The translations under genes were made by a program, and so were the position numbers. Below, one piece after another: positions 38,859 through 45,619 of a stretch of DNA of 64,000 bases (positions are counted from its first letter, which is position 1; each line of letters begins with the position of its first letter). The notes under the pieces were generated by a model. That model did no database searches and had not been told where the DNA came from. It worked only from the letters and a program-made list of their open reading frames with translations. This DNA comes from a virus, in the IMG/VR virus record IMGVR_UViG_3300009026_000007, positions 1 through 64,000 of that record; one strand, 5' to 3'.

Positions 38859-39035
38859 ATGAACCCTTTTAATGTTGGTGCAAAGGTATTGTGTGTCCAA
38901 GGTACTGCTGATCTTAAGTCTGGAGATTATTACACTGTTAAGGTTATCTATGAAAGTGTCTATAATTATACATATGAACTAGAAGAACTTCCAGATATGT
39001 ATTGGAGTCATTTACGTTTCGTAGAGGTTGATTAG
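38859..39035 (+). CDS. Small SH3/KOW-like protein (58 aa)
   Basis: FNVGAKVLCVQGTADLKSGD then YYTVKVIYES is the usual opening of small SH3-like phage proteins that begin with a KOW-type strand. Function unknown. Confidence 0.6.
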   Translation: MNPFNVGAKVLCVQGTADLKSGDYYTVKVIYESVYNYTYELEELPDMYWSHLRFVEVD

Positions 39036-39037
39036 AC

Positions 39038-39349
39038 ATGAAATTCATTGAAAACAATACATACACTCTACAAACTGACTATTACAACAGTGTTAAAGTA
39101 GTGTGTACTTATATTGAGGATAATACTGTTTGGTTAGTTCAACACTCATCATTCAGTTTTGTAGGTAATCTGTCAGAGTATAAGCTTGATAGGAAGACTG
39201 ATAAGCTGTATAAATGGGACTGTAAGTTTCCGGGTTGGGAAGCTATTGAGAACACGTTGTCTGAAGAGACAGTGGAGGATGTGTGGTCTAAAGAATGGGC
39301 AATAGCTCTGACTATTATTCTGGGGTTGGTCAGGATTGAATATGAATAA
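39038..39349 (+). CDS. Hypothetical protein with C-terminal membrane segment (103 aa)
   Basis: An SH3-like opening (FIENNTYTLQTDYYNSVKVV) like the preceding gene, with a final hydrophobic helix (AIALTIILGLVRIEYE). The next gene starts inside it. Confidence 0.6.
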   Translation: MKFIENNTYTLQTDYYNSVKVVCTYIEDNTVWLVQHSSFSFVGNLSEYKLDRKTDKLYKWDCKFPGWEAIENTLSEETVEDVWSKEWAIALTIILGLVRIEYE

Positions 39350-39608
39350 TTGGATTGATGTAAACCATAAGCTACCATTTACACCTAAAGATCTAGAAGA
39401 ATCAAAAACATTAGGGATGAACTGGTATAGCAGTGATCCTGTTCTTTGTGTAGTAGATTCTCCGTTTACACCTAAGCTTGTAATAGCTATCTTACAGTTT
39501 GATGGTTATGCAAAGAAGTGGGGAGATATAGACAGAGACGAATATCGAGGAACAGCGAAGGTCACTCACTGGCAACCGCTGCCAGGGCTACCAAACAAGT
39601 CAAAATAA
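39342..39608 (+). CDS. DUF551-like small protein
   Basis: 88 residues. NNWIDVNHKLPF at the start and VTHWQPLPGLP at the end match the DUF551 signature, better than the second copy at 17988. Function of the family is unknown. Confidence 0.68.
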   Translation: MNNWIDVNHKLPFTPKDLEESKTLGMNWYSSDPVLCVVDSPFTPKLVIAILQFDGYAKKWGDIDRDEYRGTAKVTHWQPLPGLPNKSK

Positions 39609-39612
39609 ACCC

Positions 39613-39641
39613 TTGACGGGATACTAACAACCCTGTAAACT
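39613..39641 (+). promoter_or_regulatory. Sigma70-like promoter
   Basis: TTGACG, 17 bp, TAAACT, 37 bp before the 39679 gene. As at 36816, the -35 box sits between CCC and GGG (CCCTTGACGGG). Confidence 0.65.
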
Positions 39642-39678
39642 CAATCCTAACAGAACGACATTCTCTAGGAACACAGCC

Positions 39679-39822
39679 ATGAAGCAATTAAGAACACCAA
39701 TGTTTACAATGCTTGATGGATCAGAGGTTGTTTTGTTACAGCCCTATTGGAATGCTTATACACATAAGCTGTTCTTGGTGCTTGGTGACCATGGGATGTA
39801 TTGTCCTGTGGTTTTTGATTAA
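39679..39822 (+). CDS. Small duplicated protein, copy 1 (47 aa)
   Basis: Almost identical to the protein at 41666-41809 (differences near residues 16-20 and 37-40). Shares MKQLRTPMFTMLDGS and QPYWNAYTHKLFLVLG. Each copy has its own promoter. Function unknown. Confidence 0.62.
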   Translation: MKQLRTPMFTMLDGSEVVLLQPYWNAYTHKLFLVLGDHGMYCPVVFD

Positions 39823-39832
39823 GGTGAATGTT

Positions 39833-40081
39833 ATGTCTACTTGGCAAACAAGCATAGTGAAAGCCAGAGCCTATGCCAAAGAGTTGGGTGTATCTCACAT
39901 TAAAGACAGAAGTCACATATCATTAATAAATGCGATTAATGATTGCTTGAATGATGAAGTAGATGTAGAATCAATTAAACGCAATATGCTTGATGTTGAT
40001 TACACACAAAACCTTATGTCAAACATCCTCAATGAAGTTAGCCTTCAGACAGGAATTTCTGTAGATAACCTAAAAGGATAA
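39833..40081 (+). CDS. Hypothetical protein (82 aa)
   Basis: ATG at 39833 with AAGGTGA upstream; a longer frame through the preceding gene is rejected. Helical (TWQTSIVKARAYAKELGVSH), acidic C-terminus. No family recognised. Confidence 0.6.
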   Translation: MSTWQTSIVKARAYAKELGVSHIKDRSHISLINAINDCLNDEVDVESIKRNMLDVDYTQNLMSNILNEVSLQTGISVDNLKG

Positions 40082-40087
40082 TTAAAT

Positions 40088-40279
40088 ATGAAAGGTGAAG
40101 ATCTTAAAAAGCTTCTGTGTTATGTTTATAACAATGGTTACCAGGCAGGACATTACGATACTGTTGAAGGGGGCTACACAGATGTTATGTTTGTTGACTT
40201 TACAGATTATTACGAAAAGGAAACTCAAGAGTTATTGGCTGAATTCCTTAGTGCTTACGTTTATTGCAAAGTTACATAA
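40088..40279 (+). CDS. Small hypothetical protein (63 aa)
   Basis: AAAGGATAATTAAAT upstream. Contains YNNGYQAGHYDTVEGGYTDV and an acidic helix. No family recognised. Confidence 0.58.
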   Translation: MKGEDLKKLLCYVYNNGYQAGHYDTVEGGYTDVMFVDFTDYYEKETQELLAEFLSAYVYCKVT

Positions 40280-40293
40280 TTAAGGAATATTAT

Positions 40294-40833
40294 ATGCATT
40301 CTGGATTAGATAATATAAGTCTGCAAAAACAAACAGCAGAACTGTTATATAAGCAAATAACCATCATTGACCCAGAATGCATTCTGGTAGGAGGTGCCCC
40401 AAGAGATTGGTACTTTAACCAAGAAGCCACCGATCTAGATTTTTTCTTTGTTCCTAGTGCAGAAATTTCTATCCAGTATTTAATGTCACTATTAGGAATA
40501 TCCTTAGTTAGTCGTAGAGGAACAACAGCACACCATCTCTGTGAGAAAATGCCAGGACCACTAAAGATATGGGAAGCTGTGTTTAACAGTATTAAGATAC
40601 AGTTGGTTGAAATATCTTCCAAAGAGATTATGAGTGTTGCTGTTGATGAACTTCATTTATCAATATCTAAGATTGTCTGGTTGCCCTCAGATAACTTCAA
40701 AATCCATAAAGATTTTAGTAAGACACTTGAAACAAGTATTATCTATGGTAAGAGTGGCTATGATTTAAATAGCCCATACGCACAGAAAATACTAGCTAAA
40801 TATAGCCCTTTAGGGTATTCTCTAGACTTATAA
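40294..40833 (+). CDS. Nucleotidyltransferase of the CCA/poly(A) polymerase head-domain type
   Basis: 179 residues from the ATG at 40294 (AAGGA upstream). ILVGGAPRDWYFNQEATDLD gives the Gly-Gly, Arg-Asp and Asp-x-Asp catalytic pattern of class II pol-beta nucleotidyltransferases, followed by a strand FFFVPS. A third acidic residue may lie near IQLVEIS. Only the head domain is present; the usual tRNA-binding body is missing. It could repair tRNA ends during infection or modify another nucleic acid or protein. No tRNA genes were seen in the window. Confidence 0.72.
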   Translation: MHSGLDNISLQKQTAELLYKQITIIDPECILVGGAPRDWYFNQEATDLDFFFVPSAEISIQYLMSLLGISLVSRRGTTAHHLCEKMPGPLKIWEAVFNSIKIQLVEISSKEIMSVAVDELHLSISKIVWLPSDNFKIHKDFSKTLETSIIYGKSGYDLNSPYAQKILAKYSPLGYSLDL

Positions 40834-40856
40834 ACTCTAAATTGAAAAGGTGTAAA

Positions 40857-41030
40857 ATGAATAGAGATAATTTTGAAGTTATGCGCTATCTGGTTGTTGA
40901 GTACGTGGGTGACTCCATGGTTCAGATTAGCCCGTCTTTGAGTTTGGAAAATGCACGTAATTTTATCAAAAATAGTCGTGAATGCGAACCAAAGGTAGAG
41001 TTTTACATTATCGCAGTTCTTGAGGAATAA
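40857..41030 (+). CDS. Small protein related to the 38679 gene (57 aa)
   Basis: ATG at 40857 with AAAAGGTG upstream. FIKNSRECEPKVEFYIIAV matches the 38679 protein. N-termini differ. Function unknown. Confidence 0.6.
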   Translation: MNRDNFEVMRYLVVEYVGDSMVQISPSLSLENARNFIKNSRECEPKVEFYIIAVLEE

Positions 41031-41033
41031 CCT

Positions 41034-41135
41034 ATGTACTCCCTAAAAGACATTGTACGAATCAATGATATCCTTTCTGAATATCATGGTGTTAAATGTG
41101 TTGTTGTGAAGAAAGGAAGAGAAAAACTCTTCTAA
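41034..41135 (+). pseudogene. Truncated copy of the 42605 gene
   Basis: The first 28 codons (MYSLKDIVRINDILSEYHGV then KCVVVKKG) are nearly identical, at DNA level too, to the gene at 42605. After AAGAAAGGA the copies diverge and this one stops after 33 codons. It looks like the left part of a duplication. Confidence 0.65.
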
Positions 41136-41153
41136 AGACAAAGAGTAGCATAC

Positions 41154-41585
41154 ATGAACGCAAACATCGGCAAACTGAACAGCGGTAAATGCTATGTCTA
41201 CCTGAACGGTTACAAAGATGAACCCTTCTATGGTACTGAACAAGAATGTGAACAAGCAATTATTGAGTATGGTGTTGCTGATCCAATCCCTGTCTTTTGT
41301 GATGGTGTAGACCTAACTACCAGCAAAACAGGTACAAAGCAAGCTCAAGCTGAAAAGATCAATACACCTACAAAAGCTGTCTATAAGATTGTAGAGACTT
41401 TCCGATACACCTTGACAAGTAAAGAGTGGTATGGTGGCGATCAGTATGGTGTAATCGAAGCTTACAACAAAACAGAAGCTCGTAAGTTGATTGCGGAAGC
41501 TTATCGTCAGGATACACCGCGTAATGCTAAAGCTTGTGGGTTTGTTCCTTGGAGTCAAGTTAAAATTATATGGGAAGAGGAGTAA
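41154..41585 (+). CDS. Hypothetical protein (143 aa)
   Basis: Contains NSGKCYVYLNGYKDEPFYGT and, after a linker, YKIVETFRYTLTSKEWYGGD. Two small alpha/beta units seem likely. Codon use is close to that of conserved genes. No family recognised. Confidence 0.63.
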   Translation: MNANIGKLNSGKCYVYLNGYKDEPFYGTEQECEQAIIEYGVADPIPVFCDGVDLTTSKTGTKQAQAEKINTPTKAVYKIVETFRYTLTSKEWYGGDQYGVIEAYNKTEARKLIAEAYRQDTPRNAKACGFVPWSQVKIIWEEE

Positions 41586-41602
41586 TTTTACAGAATCTCT
41601 TC

Positions 41603-41631
41603 TTGACACATTGAGGAGACTCCAATAATAT
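41603..41631 (+). promoter_or_regulatory. Sigma70-like promoter
   Basis: Consensus TTGACA, 17 bp, TAATAT, 34 bp before the 41666 gene. Confidence 0.7.
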
Positions 41632-41665
41632 TGTTATATAGACAAAGCAAAAGAGAACAATAACC

Positions 41666-41809
41666 ATGAAGCAATTAAGAACCCCAATGTTTACAATGCT
41701 TGATGGCTCAGTAGTTGTTCTGTTCCAACCCTATTGGAATGCTTATACACATAAGCTGTTCTTAGTGTTAGGCGATTATAGGATGTATTGTCCAGTGGTT
41801 TTTGATTAA
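41666..41809 (+). CDS. Small duplicated protein, copy 2 (47 aa)
   Basis: Near-identical to 39679-39822; DNA similarity also covers most of the coding region. Stands alone behind its own promoter. Function unknown. Confidence 0.62.
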   Translation: MKQLRTPMFTMLDGSVVVLFQPYWNAYTHKLFLVLGDYRMYCPVVFD

Positions 41810-41823
41810 CTAGGAGAGACAAA

Positions 41824-42144
41824 ATGAAAGTATCAATGTCAGCAGGCGGTACAGTTAAGTGGTTTGCAGTGACTGTAGCCTCTAGTGAAGGTGAAACCAC
41901 ACATCTTCCAGGTTCTAAGTTCAACCAACTTATTGAGCACCCTGATTGGGATTCTGATAACATTGAGCTTAAGATTAGTCTAAACGGTGTTGAATTTGAA
42001 AATCTTGACGATATCTTTGAACGTTTAGACAAACACATTGAAAAAGAAGCTCAGCAAATGAGTGAAGATAATACATTGATTTTGGCTAAACTTCATGCTA
42101 TTCAGGATATAATCAATAAATCCTCTATTGAAGAGTTTGAGTAA
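41824..42144 (+). CDS. Hypothetical protein (106 aa)
   Basis: AGGAGAGACAAA upstream. N-terminal beta-rich part (SAGGTVKWFAVTVASSEGET), C-terminal coiled coil (IFERLDKHIEKEAQQMSEDN). No family recognised. Confidence 0.62.
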   Translation: MKVSMSAGGTVKWFAVTVASSEGETTHLPGSKFNQLIEHPDWDSDNIELKISLNGVEFENLDDIFERLDKHIEKEAQQMSEDNTLILAKLHAIQDIINKSSIEEFE

Positions 42145-42151
42145 TAATCCA

Positions 42152-42331
42152 ATGAAAGTAGTAGACCTCCATTCAGCAGAGAAACCCTTGATGACTCTAA
42201 AGCAAATAAATGATGCTATTGAAGGCTTTAAAGTGTTTGCACAATTGAATCATGGCTATTATACTAGTCTTATTGAGCAAGGGTTTACAGAAGCCCAAGC
42301 GTTAGAGATTGTTAAGGCTTATAAATTCTAA
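42152..42331 (+). CDS. Small UBA-like helical protein (59 aa)
   Basis: Ends LIEQGFTEAQALEIVKAYKF, a UBA-like three-helix pattern seen in small phage proteins. Weak ribosome-binding site; start chosen after the previous stop. Function unknown. Confidence 0.55.
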   Translation: MKVVDLHSAEKPLMTLKQINDAIEGFKVFAQLNHGYYTSLIEQGFTEAQALEIVKAYKF

Positions 42332-42345
42332 CTTGAGGTGTGATT

Positions 42346-42600
42346 ATGGCTTGGCAAGAGATTGAAGATAAGATACAGGCTTTAGGTTTTGCTCTTTTTA
42401 AAGATTCTAAACCAGATGTTGGTAAGACTTTTGAAGGTGTACGCATGTGGCAACCAAAGGGTTTTGGTGGGGTTATCTTGAGGACTGAATATCTATCAGT
42501 AGATGCTCTACGTGATTCTGAATTTAATTACACTGACCTTACTAATAAAGACAAAGGTTTAGCTTCTTCTGAATGGGTTGGTTGGAAATATAAGGAATAA
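42346..42600 (+). CDS. Hypothetical protein (84 aa)
   Basis: TTGAGGTG upstream of the ATG. Contains KTFEGVRMWQPKGFGGVILR. No family recognised. Confidence 0.6.
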   Translation: MAWQEIEDKIQALGFALFKDSKPDVGKTFEGVRMWQPKGFGGVILRTEYLSVDALRDSEFNYTDLTNKDKGLASSEWVGWKYKE

Positions 42601-42604
42601 GCCC

Positions 42605-42799
42605 ATGTACTCCCTAAAAGACATTGTACGAATCAATGACATCCTTTCTGAATATCATAGTGTTAAATGTGTTGTTGTGAAGAAAGGGAAGAAGTATTAT
42701 GATGTAGAGACATTGAACACAAAGACTAGAATTCGAGTGGTGCAAGAACAGATTATTGGGATGGTCCGTACTAACGTACTTGGGAGTGTTAACAAATGA
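42605..42799 (+). CDS. Small SH3-like protein, full-length parent of the 41034 copy (64 aa)
   Basis: MYSLKDIVRINDILSEYHSV, KKGKKYYDVETLNTKTRIRV: a basic, beta-rich protein. The truncated copy at 41034 shares the first ~85 bp. Function unknown. Confidence 0.6.
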   Translation: MYSLKDIVRINDILSEYHSVKCVVVKKGKKYYDVETLNTKTRIRVVQEQIIGMVRTNVLGSVNK

Positions 42800-43008
42800 G
42801 GTATAAGTATGAATACGCCTGTCTTCAAAGCCATCTAGGGGATAATGGCACTTGGTTCGATGCTTGGAGTTTTATTGAAACGTCTGATCCATTAAAGGCT
42901 GTTTTATTGGCACAAGAAAAGACTTACAATAAAACACTACTTGGTAAAGTCAAGAAAATTGAACTTTATTCAACACCAATTCTGGAGAACAATCATGACA
43001 CACAATAG
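42796..43008 (+). CDS. Small hypothetical protein (70 aa)
   Basis: Overlaps the previous gene by 4 bp. Contains GDNGTWFDAWSFIETSDPLK and a C-terminal strand. No family recognised. Confidence 0.58.
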   Translation: MRYKYEYACLQSHLGDNGTWFDAWSFIETSDPLKAVLLAQEKTYNKTLLGKVKKIELYSTPILENNHDTQ

Positions 43009-43075
43009 AGAAGACGTTACAGATTATGGGATCTTGTTTATCATTGGCTTTATTGCTTTGTGTGTGCTGTTGTAA
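42995..43075 (+). CDS. Tiny membrane peptide (26 aa)
   Basis: CTGGAGAACAATC upstream of the ATG, inside the preceding gene. The peptide is a polar start followed by one hydrophobic helix (YGILFIIGFIALCVLL). Confidence 0.42.
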   Translation: MTHNREDVTDYGILFIIGFIALCVLL

Positions 43076-43105
43076 GCATAAACAATATCTATAAGGAAAT
43101 ACAAG

Positions 43106-43207
43106 ATGATAGCTTTAGTGTGCTTTACAGTCTTTATGACAAGGGATGCTAAAAGTCCTAAATTGCTAGACGTTTATGGTGTTACCAGTTACGAGAAGCT
43201 GAAATAA
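43106..43207 (+). CDS. Tiny hypothetical protein (33 aa)
   Basis: ATAAGGAAATACAAG upstream. Hydrophobic start (MIALVCFTVFM) and Lys-rich end. Weak evidence apart from the ribosome-binding site. Confidence 0.38.
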   Translation: MIALVCFTVFMTRDAKSPKLLDVYGVTSYEKLK

Positions 43208-43221
43208 ATCAAAATAAACAG

Positions 43222-43249
43222 TTGACACACAAAGCCATTAATGTAGAAT
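43222..43249 (+). promoter_or_regulatory. Sigma70-like promoter
   Basis: TTGACA, 16 bp, TAGAAT, 46 bp before the 43295 gene. Confidence 0.65.
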
Positions 43250-43294
43250 AGACACATAGGAAGCAGAAAGCTTCTACAGAGGGAGATTAAAACC

Positions 43295-43501
43295 ATGATT
43301 TACTTCTACCACATTCGACTTGGTAATGCAACCTTAAACAAAATGGATTCCCAAGGTAATGATCTTGATAAAAAGCCTAAACTGATTGGTAAATTCAAGA
43401 GTGAAGAGGAAGCCAAAAAAGCTTGTCTTGAGCACTTCAATAAATCTGTCACATTAGCTCAGCGTGTTGGTCGCGAAATTCCTACAATGGTGTTTAATTG
43501 A
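43295..43501 (+). CDS. Small hypothetical protein (68 aa)
   Basis: GAGGGAGATTAAAACC upstream. Contains LIGKFKSEEEAKKACLEHFN, an alpha/beta opening. First gene after a promoter. No family recognised. Confidence 0.6.
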   Translation: MIYFYHIRLGNATLNKMDSQGNDLDKKPKLIGKFKSEEEAKKACLEHFNKSVTLAQRVGREIPTMVFN

Positions 43502-43522
43502 ATTTTTAAAGGTGGGTGTCTA

Positions 43523-43786
43523 ATGAGTGTTTGGAGTAGCCTAGAGGGGACATTAGTTATTCACCCTCGTGAAAGCTTTTCAATAAAGAAATATACACAT
43601 GCTATGTTTGATGAGCATAGCCTGTCAATTGTAGACAGAGTGGTATCAAAAGATAATGAGATTTTCTATAAGATCGAGCTTTCAGTTTGCCTAGATGGTG
43701 ATGAGGCTTATAGGATGCTTTCTTATTGGCTTTCCGGTATCCCCGGACGTGCCGATGTTGAAATTATTGTTAGGAAGTTAAAATGA
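43523..43786 (+). CDS. Hypothetical protein (87 aa)
   Basis: AAAGGTGGGTGTCTA upstream. Contains SVWSSLEGTLVIHPRESFSI, HAMFDEHSLS and a C-terminal GIPGRADVEIIVRKLK. It resembles a small family found beside homologous-end or antirestriction genes, but I cannot name it. Confidence 0.6.
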   Translation: MSVWSSLEGTLVIHPRESFSIKKYTHAMFDEHSLSIVDRVVSKDNEIFYKIELSVCLDGDEAYRMLSYWLSGIPGRADVEIIVRKLK

Positions 43787-43989
43787 AAATTGACAATTTA
43801 ATCTTGATGGATTATAAAATTCTTAAGTGTCCTTGTTGTGATGGTGTTGCTAAACTGATAGAAAATAAATGTGATTATCATGTCGGTCCAACGTATTACT
43901 ATGTAGAGTGCTCAGAATGTTGGTTGGCTACTCACACAAATCAAGACTCATCTGAATCTATAGAAAATTGGAACAGGCGGGTAAAATAG
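43783..43989 (+). CDS. Lar-like restriction-alleviation zinc protein
   Basis: 68 residues. LKCPCCDGVAKLIEN, then YYVECSECWLATHT, and the ending SSESIENWNRRVK match the Lar family layout (CPFCG, YYVxCxxCG, AxxxWNxR). Lar proteins modulate type I restriction in E. coli prophage Rac, and many phage Lar-like proteins are untested. It overlaps the preceding gene by 4 bp. It could defend phage DNA; this is inference. Confidence 0.65.
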   Translation: MKIDNLILMDYKILKCPCCDGVAKLIENKCDYHVGPTYYYVECSECWLATHTNQDSSESIENWNRRVK

Positions 43990-44002
43990 TTTAAGTAAAT
44001 TC

Positions 44003-44031
44003 TTGACAAAACTTTCTGATAAATTTATACT
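44003..44031 (+). promoter_or_regulatory. Near-consensus sigma70 promoter of a possible small RNA
   Basis: TTGACA, 17 bp, TATACT, the best promoter of the rightward block. Transcription would start near 44038. Confidence 0.75.
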
Positions 44032-44037
44032 GAAAGA

Positions 44038-44116
44038 TTGTCTTTTATCTCAGGCACACTGCTTAACATTTACTTTCATTAATTTGAATCTAGCTGTTGT
44101 CAGTGTGCTTTTATTT
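44038..44116 (+). ncRNA. Candidate small RNA ending in a hairpin with U-tail
   Basis: Between the promoter at 44003 and the gene at 44164 lies a closed unit: GCACACTG (44054-44061) pairs with CAGTGTGC (44101-44108), followed by TTTTATTT. No reading frame of note is inside. A transcript of about 80 nt is predicted. The loop of about 39 nt is AU-rich. Termination efficiency with so long a loop is uncertain. Confidence 0.45.
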
Positions 44117-44163
44117 GTGTAAAATAAACTCATTGAAACGAACAACACACAGGAAGAAAGAAC

Positions 44164-44352
44164 ATGACTACTAACATATTGAACGATCAATTCAAAATTA
44201 TCCGCCGAGAAGGTAAGATCCTAGAACGCTTTGACTGGGAGAATGACAAAGGATCTAACAGTGGATTCTATGTTGAATGGCAAGGTTATGAGTATAGAGC
44301 CACTATGAGGAATGGTGAAGTGGTTAGTCTCAGGAAGCTTTGGGAAGTATAA
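44164..44352 (+). CDS. Small hypothetical protein (62 aa)
   Basis: CAGGAAGAAAGAAC upstream. Contains KIIRREGKILERFDWENDKG and a beta-rich end. No family recognised. Confidence 0.58.
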   Translation: MTTNILNDQFKIIRREGKILERFDWENDKGSNSGFYVEWQGYEYRATMRNGEVVSLRKLWEV

Positions 44353-44831
44353 TCTAAGCAGGCTGCATAATGCCCATCAAATGATGGGCATAAGTGTATC
44401 AACAAGATTAATAGATTGGGAAATAAATCATCTTCTGGTTAATAGTATAATTTCCTATGGAAGCCTTATAGAATCTAGTCAAAATGACTACAGGGAGTAA
44501 ACTGATTAGTGTACTTTTAGGTGATGTGAGAGTGGGTGAAGATATGTGTTATGGCTAAGCTCACACACTTTTCCCTCCAATCTTCACCCACAAACTGCCC
44601 CAACACAATCATTTAGTGCACTAAACATTAGCTTCTTTACACTCTAGCTACAAATAATCCTGTACAACACACTGAAAGTGTGAACTCTGAACACGATAGG
44701 TTTTCTCTACTTGTAGCCAAAGGTCTGATAGAAATCTTTGTTAGGGAATGTTGGAAATAAATGGAGACAGGCGTACTGAAAGTGTTATACTAACCACACA
44801 GAACGAAACACTACTTACAGGAAGAATGATC
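44353..44831 (+). other. Non-coding stretch with several hairpins
   Basis: No supported gene in about 480 bp. Visible structures: ATGCCCATC/GATGGGCAT (44370-44391), the long-range GTGGGTGAAGAT/ATCTTCACCCAC pair (44532-44591), and CACACT/AGTGTG near 44670. A TGTTATACT extended -10-like box lies near 44780, before the next gene. Confidence 0.6.
44532..44591 (+). repeat. 12-bp perfect inverted repeat with a 36-nt loop
   Basis: GTGGGTGAAGAT (44532-44543) and ATCTTCACCCAC (44580-44591). An inner GTGT/ACAC pairing may stack on it. There is no T-run, so it is more likely a regulatory or structural RNA element than a terminator. Confidence 0.65.
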
Positions 44832-45050
44832 ATGGCTAACATGAAGACAGTAAACCAGTACATCAAGACTAACTTCCCACAATGGGATATCAAAGCTTAT
44901 CGTGGTGACTGCTACGTCTACTTTGAGTTTGGTGCTCATGAGATTGATATCCTATATGTACACCCTGTCAGCACAGACACCAACACACTGACTGACCTTG
45001 TGTTGGAACAGATTCAAGACTACTTAATCTCTAATGATATGGTTGTCTAA
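44832..45050 (+). CDS. Small conserved-type phage protein (72 aa)
   Basis: ATG at 44832 (or 44826) with AGGAAG upstream; a longer frame lacks a site. Contains KTVNQYIKTNFPQWDIKAYR and GDCYVYFEFG, then a helix, an arrangement common in small early phage proteins. Followed by a terminator. Function unknown. Confidence 0.65.
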   Translation: MANMKTVNQYIKTNFPQWDIKAYRGDCYVYFEFGAHEIDILYVHPVSTDTNTLTDLVLEQIQDYLISNDMVV

Positions 45051-45120
45051 GATAGGCTAGTATCAGACCATCTGAGCAACGTTAGCTGTCTACCCATACA
45101 CGCTGTTAGCTTGACCAATA

Positions 45121-45144
45121 GAGCCCCTTAAGTGGGGCTTTTCT
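45121..45144 (+). terminator. Rho-independent terminator of the rightward early block
   Basis: AGCCCC (45122-45127) pairs with GGGGCT (45134-45139) around TTAAGT, followed by TTTTCT. Confidence 0.75.
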
Positions 45145-45619
45145 GTGCCTGTTGTTTATCTAATCTTATTACCATTGACATATACTCCATCTTATGAGTT
45201 AGCCTATAAACTACATTACGCATAATAGCCATTATGTTAAATGGCTGATCTAGATAGTGTTTAGATGGTGTTGTCAAGTGCATTATTTGATGAGGGTGTG
45301 GGCTAGACCATTGGTCAGAGTATTGTCAGATATTTTGATATTATAGTTGACATATTAGGGTGGGTATCTTAGAGTGTTAAACCCCTCAGATACCGAGACA
45401 GTATTATTTGAAACTAGCTTTTAGCCTACACCCCTCACAAATAAAGGCTTTCACATATTTCCAGACATAAAAATAGACACCTACTAATACAAGCTAAGTG
45501 TCTTTCTAGAGGGTTGGGGAATTATTATACCCAGAACTCACTCTTATATTATATATGTCTATTTGCTCTGTCACAGAATACGTGGCTTACAGACACTTTA
45601 GGGGATTTTCAAAATCCCT
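45145..45619 (+). other. Non-coding region between convergent blocks, with dyads and a promoter
   Basis: No supported gene. It contains a sigma70-like promoter (45347-45375) and a dyad over its -10 (GGTATCT 45363-45369, AGATACC 45388-45394). A long-range near-complementary pair, GAGGGTGTGGGCTA (from about 45293) and TAGCCTACACCCCTC (from about 45423), also lies here, as do an AGACAC/GTGTCT pair and GGGATTTTCAAAATCCC at the right end. It may encode a structured RNA or hold a replication or packaging signal. Confidence 0.5.
45347..45375 (+). promoter_or_regulatory. Sigma70-like promoter in the non-coding region
   Basis: TTGACA, 17 bp, TAGAGT. No plus-strand gene lies downstream, so it would make a non-coding RNA or an antisense RNA to the 45620 gene. 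Confidence 0.5.

Noticed and set aside
44312-44500. Plus-strand open frame of 62 codons
   Set aside because: It overlaps a better gene and a hairpin, has no ribosome-binding site and an unconvincing composition.
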